In this document: positions 1-8,628 of the stretch, in pieces
How the letters are laid out: the number at the start of each line of letters is the position of its first letter
Position numbering within the stretch: the stretch's first letter is position 1
DNA from: Lysobacter sp.
Lineage (GTDB): Bacteria > Pseudomonadota > Gammaproteobacteria > Xanthomonadales > Xanthomonadaceae
NCBI GenBank assembly: GCA_027306995.1
Contig: DAHUXS010000013.1
Coordinates: 62,001-126,000, forward strand
DNA: 64,000 nucleotides
Direction: 5' to 3'
Notes under the pieces: generated by a model
Databases searched by the model: none
The model's input: the letters and a program-made list of their open reading frames with translations, nothing else
Told to the model about the DNA's origin: nothing
Translations under genes and position numbers: made by a program

Positions 1-2100
1 GAACCAGCGCGCGGCGTCAAGCGGACGCGCACCATCGGACTGCGCGGCAGGATCGCCGTCATGCAGGAACACCAGGTCGAGATCGGAACCGAAGCCAAGC
101 TCCTCACCACCAACACTGCCGTAACCGAGCACGACGAAACGCGCACCGGAGATTTCGCCATGCGATTCGACGAGACCCGAACGCGCCAGCCGCACCACCG
201 CTTCGACGACTGCATCGGCCAGCCATGCCAACTGTTGCGTACTCGCACTCGCCGACTGCTGCCCGTCGAGGACCGCCAGGGCGATGCGGAAGCTCAGTGC
301 CTGGCGGGTTTCATTGAGCAAGGCCAGCGACGATTCGACATCGCCATCACCTTGCGCCAATGCGCGCAGACAAGACGCACGCATCGCAGCGGCGTCCGCC
401 AGTTCACCGGCGGCGCGGCGATCCAGCAACTCGTCGAGCAGGACCGGATAGGCGGCCAGGCGTTCGCCCAGCAGGGCGCTACGCGACAAGGCATCGACCA
501 ATCGCTCCAGCGCCTGTGGCTGTTCGTCGAGCAAGGCGAGGTAATTGCTGCGTTTCAGCACGTTCTGCACCAGCGACAACGCGCGCGGCAACGCCACATC
601 CGGCTGCAACGCACGTCCGCTGGCCGCGAGCAATGCCGGCATCAGGCGATCCAGCCTGCTCCTCGCGGCATCGGACAACGCCGTCGGCGCCAGGCCGCGC
701 ACGAACTGGCGCAGCTGATGATCGGCAGCTTCCACGTCGGCATATCCAGCATTGGCCAAGGCGACCGATTCACCGCCCTCGGGCAATCCGAGCCAATAGG
801 CCTGCAATTCGCCATCGCCATCCTCTTCGCGTCTGCCGCCAAGCAATTCAGCGAACTCCACAGAGACATGTGCGCGATGGGCATCGAGCTCGACCAGCAA
901 TGCCGGCCAATCGCCAAACCCCATCGTCGTGGCGATGCGTCCGCGATCTTCATCGTTGTCCGGCAGCCGGTAGGTCTGGGCATCGCGCAACATCTGCAGG
1001 CGATTTTCCAGTCGCCGCAGGAACAGATAATCGTCGCGCAGCGCCATCCCGGTCTGCGCTTCGATCTGTCGCTGCGCGATCAACACTTCCAGCGATGCCA
1101 GCAAGCCGCGCGTCTGCAGTTCCGGCTCGCGACCGCCACGAATCAGCTGCAAAGCCTGCGCCAGGAATTCGATCTCGCGGATGCCGCCGGGCCCGCGCTT
1201 GATGTCGTCCTGCATCTCGCGACGCTCGACCTCGGCGGTAATCATCGCCTTCATCCCGCGCAAGCCTTCGAGCGCGCCGAAATCGAGATAGCGTCGATAG
1301 ACGAACGGCCGCAACGTCCGCAGGAAAGCCTCTCCCGCCGCGAGGTCGCCCGCCACCGGGCGCGCCTTCTGCCAGGCGTAACGCTCCCAGTCGCGGCCTT
1401 CGCGCTGGAAATACTGTTCGAGCGCGGCGAACGACCAGGCGACGCGACCGGCACTGCCGTAAGGCCGCAGGCGCAGGTCGACACGATGGCTGAATCCTTC
1501 CGCGGTGACTTCGTCCAGCAACTTCGCCAACTGCTGCCCGAGCCGCGCGAAATACTGTTCGGCCTCCAATGGTCGCACGCCATCGCTACTGCCCTCTTCC
1601 GCATAGGCATAGACGATGTCGATATCGGAGGAGAAATTGAGTTCGCCACCACCCAGCTTTCCGAGCGCGAACACCACGAGACGTTGCACGCTGCCGTCGA
1701 CGGCACGCACCTGGCCATGCCGTTCGGTGAACGCTGATTCCAGCGCGGCCAACGCGGTCGTCAGGCAGGTTTCCGCGAGCACACTGCTTCCATGCAACGT
1801 GTCCTCGACGCGATCGAGACCGAGCACATCGCGCCAGATCAGCCGCGTGGATTCCGCCTGCCGGTAGCGCCGCAACAGCGATGGCCATGATCCGGCGTCG
1901 TCCGCTGCCAATATCGGAGCTGGGAACGGCACGGCGCCATCGTCGCGCAACAACGCCTGCAGCATCCCGGGTTGGCGCCGGCATGTCTCGATCGCGAAAT
2001 CGCTTGCGGTGGCGACCGCGCGCAATTTCGCCAGCGCCGCGGCATCCGACGCAAGCGTGGTCAGATCGAGCGTGGCGAGGGCGGCATCGGGGTCGAACAT
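1..2100 (-). CDS. glnE: Bifunctional glutamine synthetase adenylyltransferase/adenylyl-removing enzyme, 3' end beyond window
   Basis: The enzyme adds AMP to, and removes it from, glutamine synthetase in response to PII proteins, so it tunes nitrogen assimilation. The frame is open from the ATG at 2098-2100 to the left edge: 700 codons are visible of a family length near 940. The N-terminal adenylyl-removing domain carries [20 protein letters not shown] (about residues 150-170), with the nucleotidyltransferase D-x-D. The second, adenylylating domain begins near the left edge with [20 protein letters not shown]. The VOC-fold gene upstream lies on the same strand with a 28-base gap, so the two may be co-transcribed. 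The C-terminal part of the second domain is not seen. Confidence 0.96.
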   Translation of the reverse strand, partial: MFDPDAALATLDLTTLASDAAALAKLRAVATASDFAIETCRRQPGMLQALLRDDGAVPFPAPILAADDAGSWPSLLRRYRQAESTRLIWRDVLGLDRVEDTLHGSSVLAETCLTTALAALESAFTERHGQVRAVDGSVQRLVVFALGKLGGGELNFSSDIDIVYAYAEEGSSDGVRPLEAEQYFARLGQQLAKLLDEVTAEGFSHRVDLRLRPYGSAGRVAWSFAALEQYFQREGRDWERYAWQKARPVAGDLAAGEAFLRTLRPFVYRRYLDFGALEGLRGMKAMITAEVERREMQDDIKRGPGGIREIEFLAQALQLIRGGREPELQTRGLLASLEVLIAQRQIEAQTGMALRDDYLFLRRLENRLQMLRDAQTYRLPDNDEDRGRIATTMGFGDWPALLVELDAHRAHVSVEFAELLGGRREEDGDGELQAYWLGLPEGGESVALANAGYADVEAADHQLRQFVRGLAPTALSDAARSRLDRLMPALLAASGRALQPDVALPRALSLVQNVLKRSNYLALLDEQPQALERLVDALSRSALLGERLAAYPVLLDELLDRRAAGELADAAAMRASCLRALAQGDGDVESSLALLNETRQALSFRIALAVLDGQQSASASTQQLAWLADAVVEAVVRLARSGLVESHGEISGARFVVLGYGSVGGEELGFGSDLDLVFLHDGDPAAQSDGARPLDAARWF

Positions 2101-2128
2101 CGCGACATGATGCCGCAGATCCGCTGGA

Positions 2129-2611
2129 TCAGTCGCCGCGGACGGCCGCCTCGATCACCGCGATGTCGATCTTCCTCATCGTCATCATCGCATCGAAGGC
2201 GCGCTTCGCCGCTTTCGGGTCGGGACCTGCGACCGCATCCGTGAGCGCGCGCGGCGAGATCTGCCACGACAGCCCCCACTTGTCCTTGCACCAACCGCAC
2301 ATGCTTTCCTGGCCGCCATTGCCGACGATCGCGTTCCACAGACGATCCGTTTCGGCCTGGTCATCGGTCGCGACTTGGAATGAAAATGCCTCGCTGTGCT
2401 TGAAGGCATCGCCTCCGTTTAAGCCGATGCAGGGAATGCCCATGACAGTGAACTCCACCGTCAGCACGTCGCCCTGCTTGCCATCGGGATAATCGCCCGG
2501 CGCGAGATGGACGGCCCCGACCGCGCTGTCCGGAAACGTTTCGGCATAGAACTTCGCAGCGTCCAATGCGTCGTGTTCATACCACAGGCAGATCGTGTTC
2601 TTGCTGGTCAT
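2129..2611 (-). CDS. VOC-fold protein of the 3-demethylubiquinone methyltransferase-like (PhnB) type
   Basis: A 160-residue vicinal-oxygen-chelate-fold protein. It begins [21 protein letters not shown] with [12 protein letters not shown], typical of the 3-dmu-9_3-mt/PhnB-like family, and has a later [20 protein letters not shown] stretch. Despite the family name, most members are not proven methyltransferases and their substrates are unknown. It lies directly upstream of glnE on the same strand and is divergent from the DJ-1/PfpI gene. The 122-base space between the two starts contains a long inverted repeat. Confidence 0.85.
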   Translation of the reverse strand: MTSKNTICLWYEHDALDAAKFYAETFPDSAVGAVHLAPGDYPDGKQGDVLTVEFTVMGIPCIGLNGGDAFKHSEAFSFQVATDDQAETDRLWNAIVGNGGQESMCGWCKDKWGLSWQISPRALTDAVAGPDPKAAKRAFDAMMTMRKIDIAVIEAAVRGD

Positions 2612-2678
2612 CTTCGAAATCCTGTTTCGGGGGAAGAAGCATCAAAATCGCCGTTTGCGGATTCATGCCGCGTGAAAC

Positions 2679-2704
2679 ATGCATGCATTCGCGCATTCAT
2701 GCAT
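2679..2704. promoter_or_regulatory. Imperfect 26-bp palindrome between divergent genes
   Basis: The half sites ATGCATGCATTCG and CGCATTCATGCAT form an imperfect inverted repeat 30 bases upstream of the DJ-1/PfpI start and 68 bases upstream of the VOC-fold gene start. Placement in a divergent intergenic region suggests a regulator binding site, but no regulator gene is adjacent. The function is inferred. Confidence 0.3.
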
Positions 2705-2733
2705 CATCGTATCGACCCGAAGGATCTTCCATC

Positions 2734-3417
2734 ATGGCCAGACGCATTCTCCACGTCGTCACCAATGTCGCCCACTACGCCGATCCGTCGCATCCGACCG
2801 GCCTGTGGCTGTCCGAACTTACGCACGCCTGGCAGATATTCGAGTCACATGGTTTCGAACAGCGACTGGTTAGCCCGAAAGGCGGCCTCTCCCCGCTGGA
2901 ACCGCGCGCGCTCAAATGGCCGCTGGTGGATGCATCGGCGAAGGGATGGTTGGCGGACAAGGACCGGATGGCGTTGCTTGCGAACACCGTCAAACCCGAC
3001 GATATCGATCCTGCCGATTTCGATGCCATCTACTTCACGGGCGGACACGCCGTGATGTGGGATTTCCCGGACAGCACGGGACTCCAGCGCATCACGCGCG
3101 ATATCTACGAACGCGGCGGAATCGTGTCGACGGTTTGCCACGGCTATTGCGGCCTGCTCAACACCCGGCTGTCCGATGGCAGGCTGCTCGTGACCGGCCG
3201 CCGAATCACCGGCTTCTCATGGCAGGAAGAAATATTGGCTGGCGTCGCCAGGGAGATGCCCTACAACGCCGAAGCAGAGATGAAGCGGCGTGGCGCACTT
3301 TACGAAAAGGCGTTGTTGCCTTTCGTGTCCAAAGCGGTGGTGGATGGCCGCCTGGTCTCAGGCCAAAATCCGGGATCGGCAAAGGCGACAGCGAAACGTG
3401 TGGCGGAACTTCTGTAA
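2734..3417 (+). CDS. DJ-1/PfpI family protein (type 1 glutamine amidotransferase-like)
   Basis: A 227-residue protein with the DJ-1/PfpI fold. It has an N-terminal Rossmann-like start (RILHVVTNVA), the segment DFDAIYFTGGHAVMWDF, and the nucleophile elbow GGIVSTVCHGYCGLL with its cysteine. The C-terminal VSGQNPGSAKATA resembles the HchA/Hsp31-like and Hsp32 type of chaperone/glyoxalase proteins. The ATG at 2734 is chosen because GAAGGA (2719-2724) lies 9 bases ahead; an upstream in-frame ATG at 2566 would run through the divergent gene. The substrate cannot be told from sequence; a glyoxalase III-like or deglycase-like role is inferred. Confidence 0.87.
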   Translation: MARRILHVVTNVAHYADPSHPTGLWLSELTHAWQIFESHGFEQRLVSPKGGLSPLEPRALKWPLVDASAKGWLADKDRMALLANTVKPDDIDPADFDAIYFTGGHAVMWDFPDSTGLQRITRDIYERGGIVSTVCHGYCGLLNTRLSDGRLLVTGRRITGFSWQEEILAGVAREMPYNAEAEMKRRGALYEKALLPFVSKAVVDGRLVSGQNPGSAKATAKRVAELL

Positions 3418-3734
3418 TCCGGAATGGTCCACCAACAACGGAAAAGGTCAGCTAAGCAATTGAATTAAATACGCACCCAGTACATATCAGCAGCGACTTA
3501 CTCGCTTACTTACTCGCTTTTCCGTTCGTGTCCTGGATGACCGCCTACGTACCCGGAGCGCCGACATCAACATACCAAGCCGCTCTGGTCAAGACGTCGA
3601 CTGGATGATGAGGTGATCTTTGTTCCGAAGCAGGCATGGGGGATGAAGTCGTAGGCCATGATCGGGGCAGAGCCAATTTGACTTGGCTCACGGCCGAAGT
3701 ATCGCTGTGAAGTAGCGTCGTTCTGGAGCCGGCT
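3418..3734. other. 317-base gene-free stretch at the left edge of the accessory island
   Basis: No convincing gene is seen. Composition shifts here to AT-richer sequence (for example around 3455-3475), which is why the island edge is placed near 3450. A small hairpin GAGCCAA-TTTGAC-TTGGCTC lies at 3670-3689, just past the end of the 609-residue gene, without a T-run. I looked for a second copy of the tRNA-Ile 3' end, as expected for an attachment site, and did not find one. Confidence 0.5.
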
Positions 3735-5564
3735 TTATGACAGTCGCAAACGGGTACGACTCAAGATGACTGGGTCGATCGATGGCGCCATGCAATGCCC
3801 TACCATAACAGCAGCCATATCTTCGAACTCGTTACGTACGCTGCGCGGTAGCCGGCGCTTGAGCAGCTCGTAGAGCCAGCCTGCAGCCACGCTCGTGTAG
3901 TACATCCCGGTTCCGCCATCAATGGCATCGCCAAACGGCTTGGCGGCCACCCCGATTGCAAGCGTGTCAAGCCGCCACTTTCGCAAGCGTTCTAATTTGC
4001 GTTCAAATGCCTGCGTTTGCCGGTTCAGCGCCTCCACGGCCTCATGCAACTCCTCCAGCGGAGCATCTGCCGAGAACAACTTTTTCGCCACTGTAGTAAA
4101 TCGCCTTCGATCGGCTTGCGTTAACGACCGCGCGACCTCGATGGGCGAAATCTCGGATATGGCCAGAAGTCCATCAACGACTGTATGCATCCGGTTTGCC
4201 ATGAGATCGCCGCCCACAAGCGAACTACGACTCCAAAAACTTCCCACAGATCGCGCCGCACCGGTTTCATCATAATTGCCCATTACGCGTGGAACCCATG
4301 CCGCCCCTAACCCGAGCGCCCATTCAACGCCTGCGCTCGCTAGTGTGAGCTCAAGCCAGATATTGGTGCCACCGTGCGACTGCATCTGGTCAGCCAATCG
4401 GGCCCCTGGTCCGACGCCGAGTAGTCCCATGGCGCCTTGAGTCGCCAGCGCAAAGTCGAGGTTGGCCATGGGCGAACGATTAACCGAGCCAACCAGCACG
4501 GGGGCGATGTCAGGGAATTGTTGGTAAAGCACGCCCCGAACAGCTGCTTTGAACTCACTCGGTAAAGGCCCGTACGTCAAAGGGTCCTTGCGCGCATTCG
4601 ATTCGATCGTCCGCACGGCAAGCTCTCGCGACAGCATGAGCGACTCTGGTGACCTCTCAGCGACTTCAGCCAGCAACCTGGGCTCATACTCTTGCAACCC
4701 GTGCGGTAGCACCAACCGGACACGCCCAGTTCCGCATAGCTCAGCTAGGTCATCGTTCACCAAACGATTGGAAGTAAGCCACGCTCCGCATTGCTTGGGC
4801 AAAAGAATGTTGACGACGTCATAAAGGCACAGCAGTTCGCTTAGAGTCACGTCTCCTTGGGCATCACCATCGATGAGGCATGCACTAGCTGGTGGCGCTA
4901 GACATGGCGCCTGTTGCCCCACGCGTTCACGGTTGATATAGCAATGCCAAGTCGCCTCATCGTATTCGAGGCGCTCACGAAGCGACGCAGGAAACATCTT
5001 GGACTGCCGCCGAGTGACTAGCATTCCCAACGGTGATGAAGCGCGGCTTTCGTCCTGGATAAAGGCGTCAACTAAGATGCCAATCACACTGGCAGCTTCA
5101 CGCACACGGTCGACTTGCTCTTGGCTCAGTACCTTCGGCGAGATGAAGCAAAAACCCAGCTCTTCCCGCCAGTCCAACGTTCCCTCAGCGACTGAGGAAT
5201 CGACCAAGCTCAGCAACTGATTGACCTGGGGGTATGACATAGGCTCGTCTACACACCACGCTTCATCCAAGGCTCCACGATCGGTAGGAACGAGGACGCC
5301 ATCGGGTGTAGTCGTCGTAACGATCATCGGCAATGTAACGGGCTTGAGCTCTTTAAGGGCGGAGCGAATATCCGTAAGCGCCTCCACGTCTGCTTCCAGC
5401 CGGAGCCACACACATCCGCTAGGTGCGAGGTAGATCTTCGACTCAAGCAATATGTCCATATGCTTGGGCAGCACGAACAGCATCTGCCGGCGAGTCCAGA
5501 CCGCATGCGCACAATGCAGTCGATCGCGAGGAGAGAGAGGACGTACGATCTGCGTGGAGGCCAT
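3735..5564 (-). CDS. Unrecognised 609-residue protein downstream of DarTG
   Basis: I do not recognise this family. The protein is soluble-looking, with no signal peptide or clear membrane segment. It has cysteines scattered through the middle (for example LLPKQCGAW and LAELCGTGRVRLVLPHG) and a Gly-rich part (GAMGLLGVGPGARLADQ, then GGTNIWLELTLASAGVEWAL). A charged, probably coiled helix precedes the end (ALNRQTQAFERKLERLRKWR). The start chosen is the ATG at 5564; a TTG at 5639 would add 25 residues. It follows darG on the same strand after a 235-base gap, so a defence or toxin-linked role is suggested by context only. Base composition is lower in GC than the core, pointing to transfer. Confidence 0.7.
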   Translation of the reverse strand: MASTQIVRPLSPRDRLHCAHAVWTRRQMLFVLPKHMDILLESKIYLAPSGCVWLRLEADVEALTDIRSALKELKPVTLPMIVTTTTPDGVLVPTDRGALDEAWCVDEPMSYPQVNQLLSLVDSSVAEGTLDWREELGFCFISPKVLSQEQVDRVREAASVIGILVDAFIQDESRASSPLGMLVTRRQSKMFPASLRERLEYDEATWHCYINRERVGQQAPCLAPPASACLIDGDAQGDVTLSELLCLYDVVNILLPKQCGAWLTSNRLVNDDLAELCGTGRVRLVLPHGLQEYEPRLLAEVAERSPESLMLSRELAVRTIESNARKDPLTYGPLPSEFKAAVRGVLYQQFPDIAPVLVGSVNRSPMANLDFALATQGAMGLLGVGPGARLADQMQSHGGTNIWLELTLASAGVEWALGLGAAWVPRVMGNYDETGAARSVGSFWSRSSLVGGDLMANRMHTVVDGLLAISEISPIEVARSLTQADRRRFTTVAKKLFSADAPLEELHEAVEALNRQTQAFERKLERLRKWRLDTLAIGVAAKPFGDAIDGGTGMYYTSVAAGWLYELLKRRLPRSVRNEFEDMAAVMVGHCMAPSIDPVILSRTRLRLS

Positions 5565-5799
5565 GACCTGAGATCTGCATCTACCTATGGGGTGGTACGC
5601 ATAACCACAAGATGAGCGCGCTCCCGCAAGTTCACCCAACTGGACCGGCCTGACGAGTGACTCAACGGGGCCGAGCTCGTCAGAGATGACAGCAAGAAAC
5701 GAGCGGGACGCCGGCTTCCGTTAAAGGATCGTTCAGACCGGCGCGAAGCGACACACACCTCTTACTGGCTATCGTCTCTCACCGACAATGAGAAGAGAT

Positions 5800-6870
5800 T
5801 CAATGAATAGAACTACGCGATTCTTGATCCCAACGATGCTCTTTCAGTCGCTCCCATGCTTTGGCTATGTGGGCTGGTTGCATTAACAATGCTTTCCGCT
5901 CATTCCAATTTCGCACGAATCGCGTGGCCACATCGACAGACTCGACAGCTTCAGGCTCATGCATCATGACCCAATGCACGGAGCCCAATAGTTCCATTCC
6001 GAACGGATTTTCAAATCCTTTTATTAGACTAACAACACGTTCTATCCGCGCGTGTGTATCGAGCCTTCCCTCCAAAAATTCGATAGCCCTGTCCTCGGCA
6101 CCCTCAGCGAGATCGATGCATTTCGTCGGATCATCTTGCCCATCCCCGTATCCAGATATGTAATGCCCTTCCATGCGGTCAAGGACATGTCGAAGATTGA
6201 GGGAATAAGGGCCATATAACCCCTTAGCGTACTTCAACCTCAGCTGCTCACCGGCTTCCTGGAGAAAGTACATCAGCTTGTGCACTTCTATTAATTGCAC
6301 AAAAGGCTCAAGCAAGCCAAGGCGATAGTTATCAACTAGTGCCACAACCGCCGCCATCCCTGCAGTCATTGGCGGCATCGCAGTCCTATTTGGCATTTCT
6401 TCGGCCGCCGGGGCCCCCTCCGGAGAGTACAGCTCGACACGCAAATTATCAATCGCACCAAGCTCTGCACGAATTAGTGGTTCAACTGATGCCCAGGCCA
6501 ATCCCCCGTTGCCACAACCTAGCGGAGGTACCGCAATAGAACTGATGCCAAGATCAGCAATGGTCCGGCGGAGCGCAATTAGACCTGACTTGATGTCTTC
6601 GATCTTGCTATTCGATTTCCAATGCCTTTTCGTTGGAAAGTTAATTATCCAGCGCGGCCCACCGCCCATTGCTCCAAGATCTACAACGTGCATTTCGCCA
6701 ACCTTGACTTCTCCGGCCTCGCATGCACGCCTGTACTGGTTAAATGCCTGAGGGTAAGCACGCTTAAATTGGGCGGCGATGCCTTTCCCCATCACTCCCT
6801 GAGTGTTAACCGTGTTGACGAGGGCTTCCACCTCGGCCTTCAACAAATTGCCATGTGCGATGTTGATCAT
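5800..6870 (-). CDS. darG: DarG macrodomain antitoxin (DNA ADP-ribosylglycohydrolase)
   Basis: In known DarTG systems DarG removes ADP-ribose from thymidine in single-stranded DNA and also binds DarT directly. The N-terminal macrodomain (about residues 1-155) shows the family start INIAHGNLLKAEVEALVNTV, the loop GVMGKGIAAQFK, NFPTKRHW with the lysine implicated in catalysis, and PPLGCGNGGL. Residues about 165-356 match the C-terminal part of DarG, which binds the toxin. The ATG at 6870 is preferred: it shares one base with the darT TGA, and AAGGGA lies 12 bases ahead. The in-frame ATG at 6882 abuts that same AAGGGA and is unlikely. The tight coupling fits a toxin-antitoxin operon. Confidence 0.93.
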   Translation of the reverse strand: MINIAHGNLLKAEVEALVNTVNTQGVMGKGIAAQFKRAYPQAFNQYRRACEAGEVKVGEMHVVDLGAMGGGPRWIINFPTKRHWKSNSKIEDIKSGLIALRRTIADLGISSIAVPPLGCGNGGLAWASVEPLIRAELGAIDNLRVELYSPEGAPAAEEMPNRTAMPPMTAGMAAVVALVDNYRLGLLEPFVQLIEVHKLMYFLQEAGEQLRLKYAKGLYGPYSLNLRHVLDRMEGHYISGYGDGQDDPTKCIDLAEGAEDRAIEFLEGRLDTHARIERVVSLIKGFENPFGMELLGSVHWVMMHEPEAVESVDVATRFVRNWNERKALLMQPAHIAKAWERLKEHRWDQESRSSIH

Positions 6871-7505
6871 CAGTAATACCATTCCCTTCTAACTTCGACC
6901 TTCGGCACGTGTTGGCTCTTTGCAGCGCTCAACATGCTGAGGACAGTGCTTGCTACCGTTTGGTCGTAACAACCGACCGCCTTAACGGCAGACCAAGGAA
7001 CGAATCCTTTGACCAAAAACTCTGCCTGCTTTTGATGCGTCAATCCCTTCCATGAACCGGCGCGAATAGCGGCCCAGTCCAGTTCATCCAATTTTGCCAG
7101 ATCGCCAGCGAATAGTGCGTGATAAGCCCCCGCATTTCCGTCACTAATCGCCCAATCCGCCCCTAGTCTGGCCAGCTCGCCGACGCTGCAGACCAAGTGG
7201 ACAACCGTTTTCTGGCAGCCGGGAGGGCGCCCCGTTCTACCACCGTTAATGACATAGAGCATCACGGAGCGCGGGCAGTAATAGAACGGAACAAACTCAC
7301 CAACAAATGGCCTATCCGCGCAACAGTCGACCCGAATCTCTGTGAGCCGCCTCTGCTTGATGTGATCGTAGCCAATGTTTGTATGCGTCAACTGAGCCAT
7401 TCGATTATCTGCGAGGAGACCACCCTGGGTGAGGATGGCGGGCAAGTTGCTCACATCAGTAATGTGAAAGGCCGCAGTGGTGTTTGGATCACGTCTTTCG
7501 CTCAT
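6870..7505 (-). CDS. darT: DarT toxin, ssDNA thymidine ADP-ribosyltransferase
   Basis: DarT uses NAD+ to put ADP-ribose on thymidine in single-stranded DNA; this stalls replication and in known systems aborts phage infection. The 211-residue length is usual. Visible family features are the NAD-binding FHITDVSNLPAIL (His14), GLLADNRM, YDHIKQRR, VPFYYCPRSVMLYVINGG (residues 72-89), and KQAEFLV, whose Glu162 fits the catalytic glutamate. All appear intact, so the toxin is probably active. The gene comes first in the operon, with darG following by overlap. No strong ribosome binding site is seen before the ATG at 7505. Confidence 0.94.
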   Translation of the reverse strand: MSERRDPNTTAAFHITDVSNLPAILTQGGLLADNRMAQLTHTNIGYDHIKQRRLTEIRVDCCADRPFVGEFVPFYYCPRSVMLYVINGGRTGRPPGCQKTVVHLVCSVGELARLGADWAISDGNAGAYHALFAGDLAKLDELDWAAIRAGSWKGLTHQKQAEFLVKGFVPWSAVKAVGCYDQTVASTVLSMLSAAKSQHVPKVEVRREWYY

Positions 7506-7793
7506 TTTTCGTCACAGCCAACTCCGGTCTATCGCCGGTTCTGCAAGCATACCGGAACCTATCCCCACGATTTCCGGGAGGGTCCCTCGGGAACAACCGC
7601 CCCGCTCAACGGACTGTTCCGACTCCTTGCCTAGGAGTTCCCCGACAGCGCGGCCCGCTCGGCCAGCGATTCTGGTCACACCACCAAGCCGCCAGTGCGA
7701 CACACGGCCAAGTCAATGACGGCCACGATGACAACTCAAGCGGCAGGTGGGCTTAGCGCCTAGCTCTTGGTATATCCGTGATTCTTGCTGGCC

Positions 7794-8054
7794 TTAATCG
7801 TTCTGTCCCTCACGTTTTGGAGGCCAGCCACCAGGTGGCCCTAGATGTTTCAGTTCCGGATCGATCCGAAGCTGCTCCTTCGCCCACGCGTCCGCTTCCT
7901 TGAACTCTTGCCGCAACGATTCGATCTCGGATGGAGTCAGCGTCCGAACTTCCCTTGGCGATATTGAGGAAGCGGGCTCTGGATTCGACAAAGCTATTAA
8001 GCCCACGTCAGAACTGGTTTCGTGCTGCATCTCGATCCCCTCATCTAACGGCAT
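7794..8054 (-). CDS. Small hypothetical protein upstream of darT
   Basis: An 86-residue acidic frame with a helical, charged middle (TPSEIESLRQEFKEADAWAK) and a short C-terminal LGPPGGWPPKREG. No family is recognised. An internal ATG at 8030 (78 residues) has GAGGGG 7 bases ahead and may be the true start. It lies on the same strand as darT, 288 bases upstream of it. It could be a small island gene or chance coding; the favourable ribosome binding site argues for a gene. Confidence 0.5.
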   Translation of the reverse strand: MPLDEGIEMQHETSSDVGLIALSNPEPASSISPREVRTLTPSEIESLRQEFKEADAWAKEQLRIDPELKHLGPPGGWPPKREGQND

Positions 8055-8344
8055 CCCCTCGCTCCCGTTCCAGCAGCGTCATGTGCGTACCAGTTCGATA
8101 GCGTGCGGGGCTTTTCCATGGCTGGCGCTAGCTTGCCCCCATAGCCCACAGATTTCAATTCGCGGCACAGAAGGACCTAGCCAGCGCGCGCTGCCCCTCT
8201 TTTGAAACACCTATCGAACACCTATCAGGTAGCCCGGGCTACAGTGCGTACCCAGCAGCATTCGACTGCTCCCGTTAGCTACCGTCACCCCAGCCTGATG
8301 GCTCCTCAACATGCTTGTGGGATAACTGTCAGCCGGAATATGCG

Positions 8345-8361
8345 CCTGCTTTGGGAGCAGG
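8345..8361 (+). repeat. tRNA-Pro(TGG)-like anticodon arm, possible vestigial attachment site
   Basis: CCTGC-TTTGGGA-GCAGG forms a perfect 5-bp stem with a 7-base loop whose centre reads TGG, exactly like a tRNA-Pro(TGG) anticodon arm. The preceding bases (GCCGGAATATGCG) are only weakly D-arm-like, and no T arm or acceptor stem follows, so this is not a working tRNA gene. It may be a remnant left by an element that recombined in a tRNA-Pro gene, or chance. Confidence 0.3.
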
Positions 8362-8376
8362 AAAGCCGTCCAGATC

Positions 8377-8404
8377 AAGCCCCGCTCCGGCGGGGCTTGT
8401 GCTT
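8377..8404 (+). terminator. Terminator-like hairpin in the island
   Basis: A perfect 9-bp stem AAGCCCCGC / GCGGGGCTT with loop TCCG (8377-8398), followed by GTGCTTTT. It is the usual form of a rho-independent terminator reading rightward. No plus-strand gene precedes it, so it may be a relic or may serve a transcript not seen here. Confidence 0.5.
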
Positions 8405-8628
8405 TTCAAGATCTAGGACTTATGCAGGATGTATTACTTTCCCCACAACTTTGGAAACCCCTGCAATGAAGGAAATCCTTTCTCCATCAATGATGGGAAC
8501 CCGCCTCAAATCGAAGACTCAAGCACCGGTCAAGCTGAACGAAAAAACCTACCGCAAACCTACCTCCATGGCTTGAGTAGGGACTCACTGTCTGCCTTTT
8601 GAACAGTCGGCGGTATCGGTTATTCCCA

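Larger units (their letters stand above)
8055..8628. other. 574-base gene-free stretch inside the island
   Basis: No reliable gene is seen on either strand. The stretch contains a tRNA-Pro-like anticodon hairpin (8345-8361), immediately followed by a strong terminator-type hairpin (8377-8404). It separates the DarTG half of the island from the phage-like half and could be a junction between two insertions. Confidence 0.5.

Noticed and set aside
61-1737. Long plus-strand open frame of 558 codons opposite glnE
   Set aside because: It is the shadow of glnE: the minus strand in this region translates to a continuous, clearly recognisable GlnE sequence, while this frame has no family features and an odd His/Gln/Arg-rich content.
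8345-8361. Functional tRNA-Pro gene
   Set aside because: Only the anticodon arm is convincing; acceptor stem and T arm are missing.
8202-8576. Plus-strand frame of 124 codons in the island gap
   Set aside because: It has no ribosome binding site or protein-like composition, and runs through the tRNA-Pro-like arm and the terminator hairpin.
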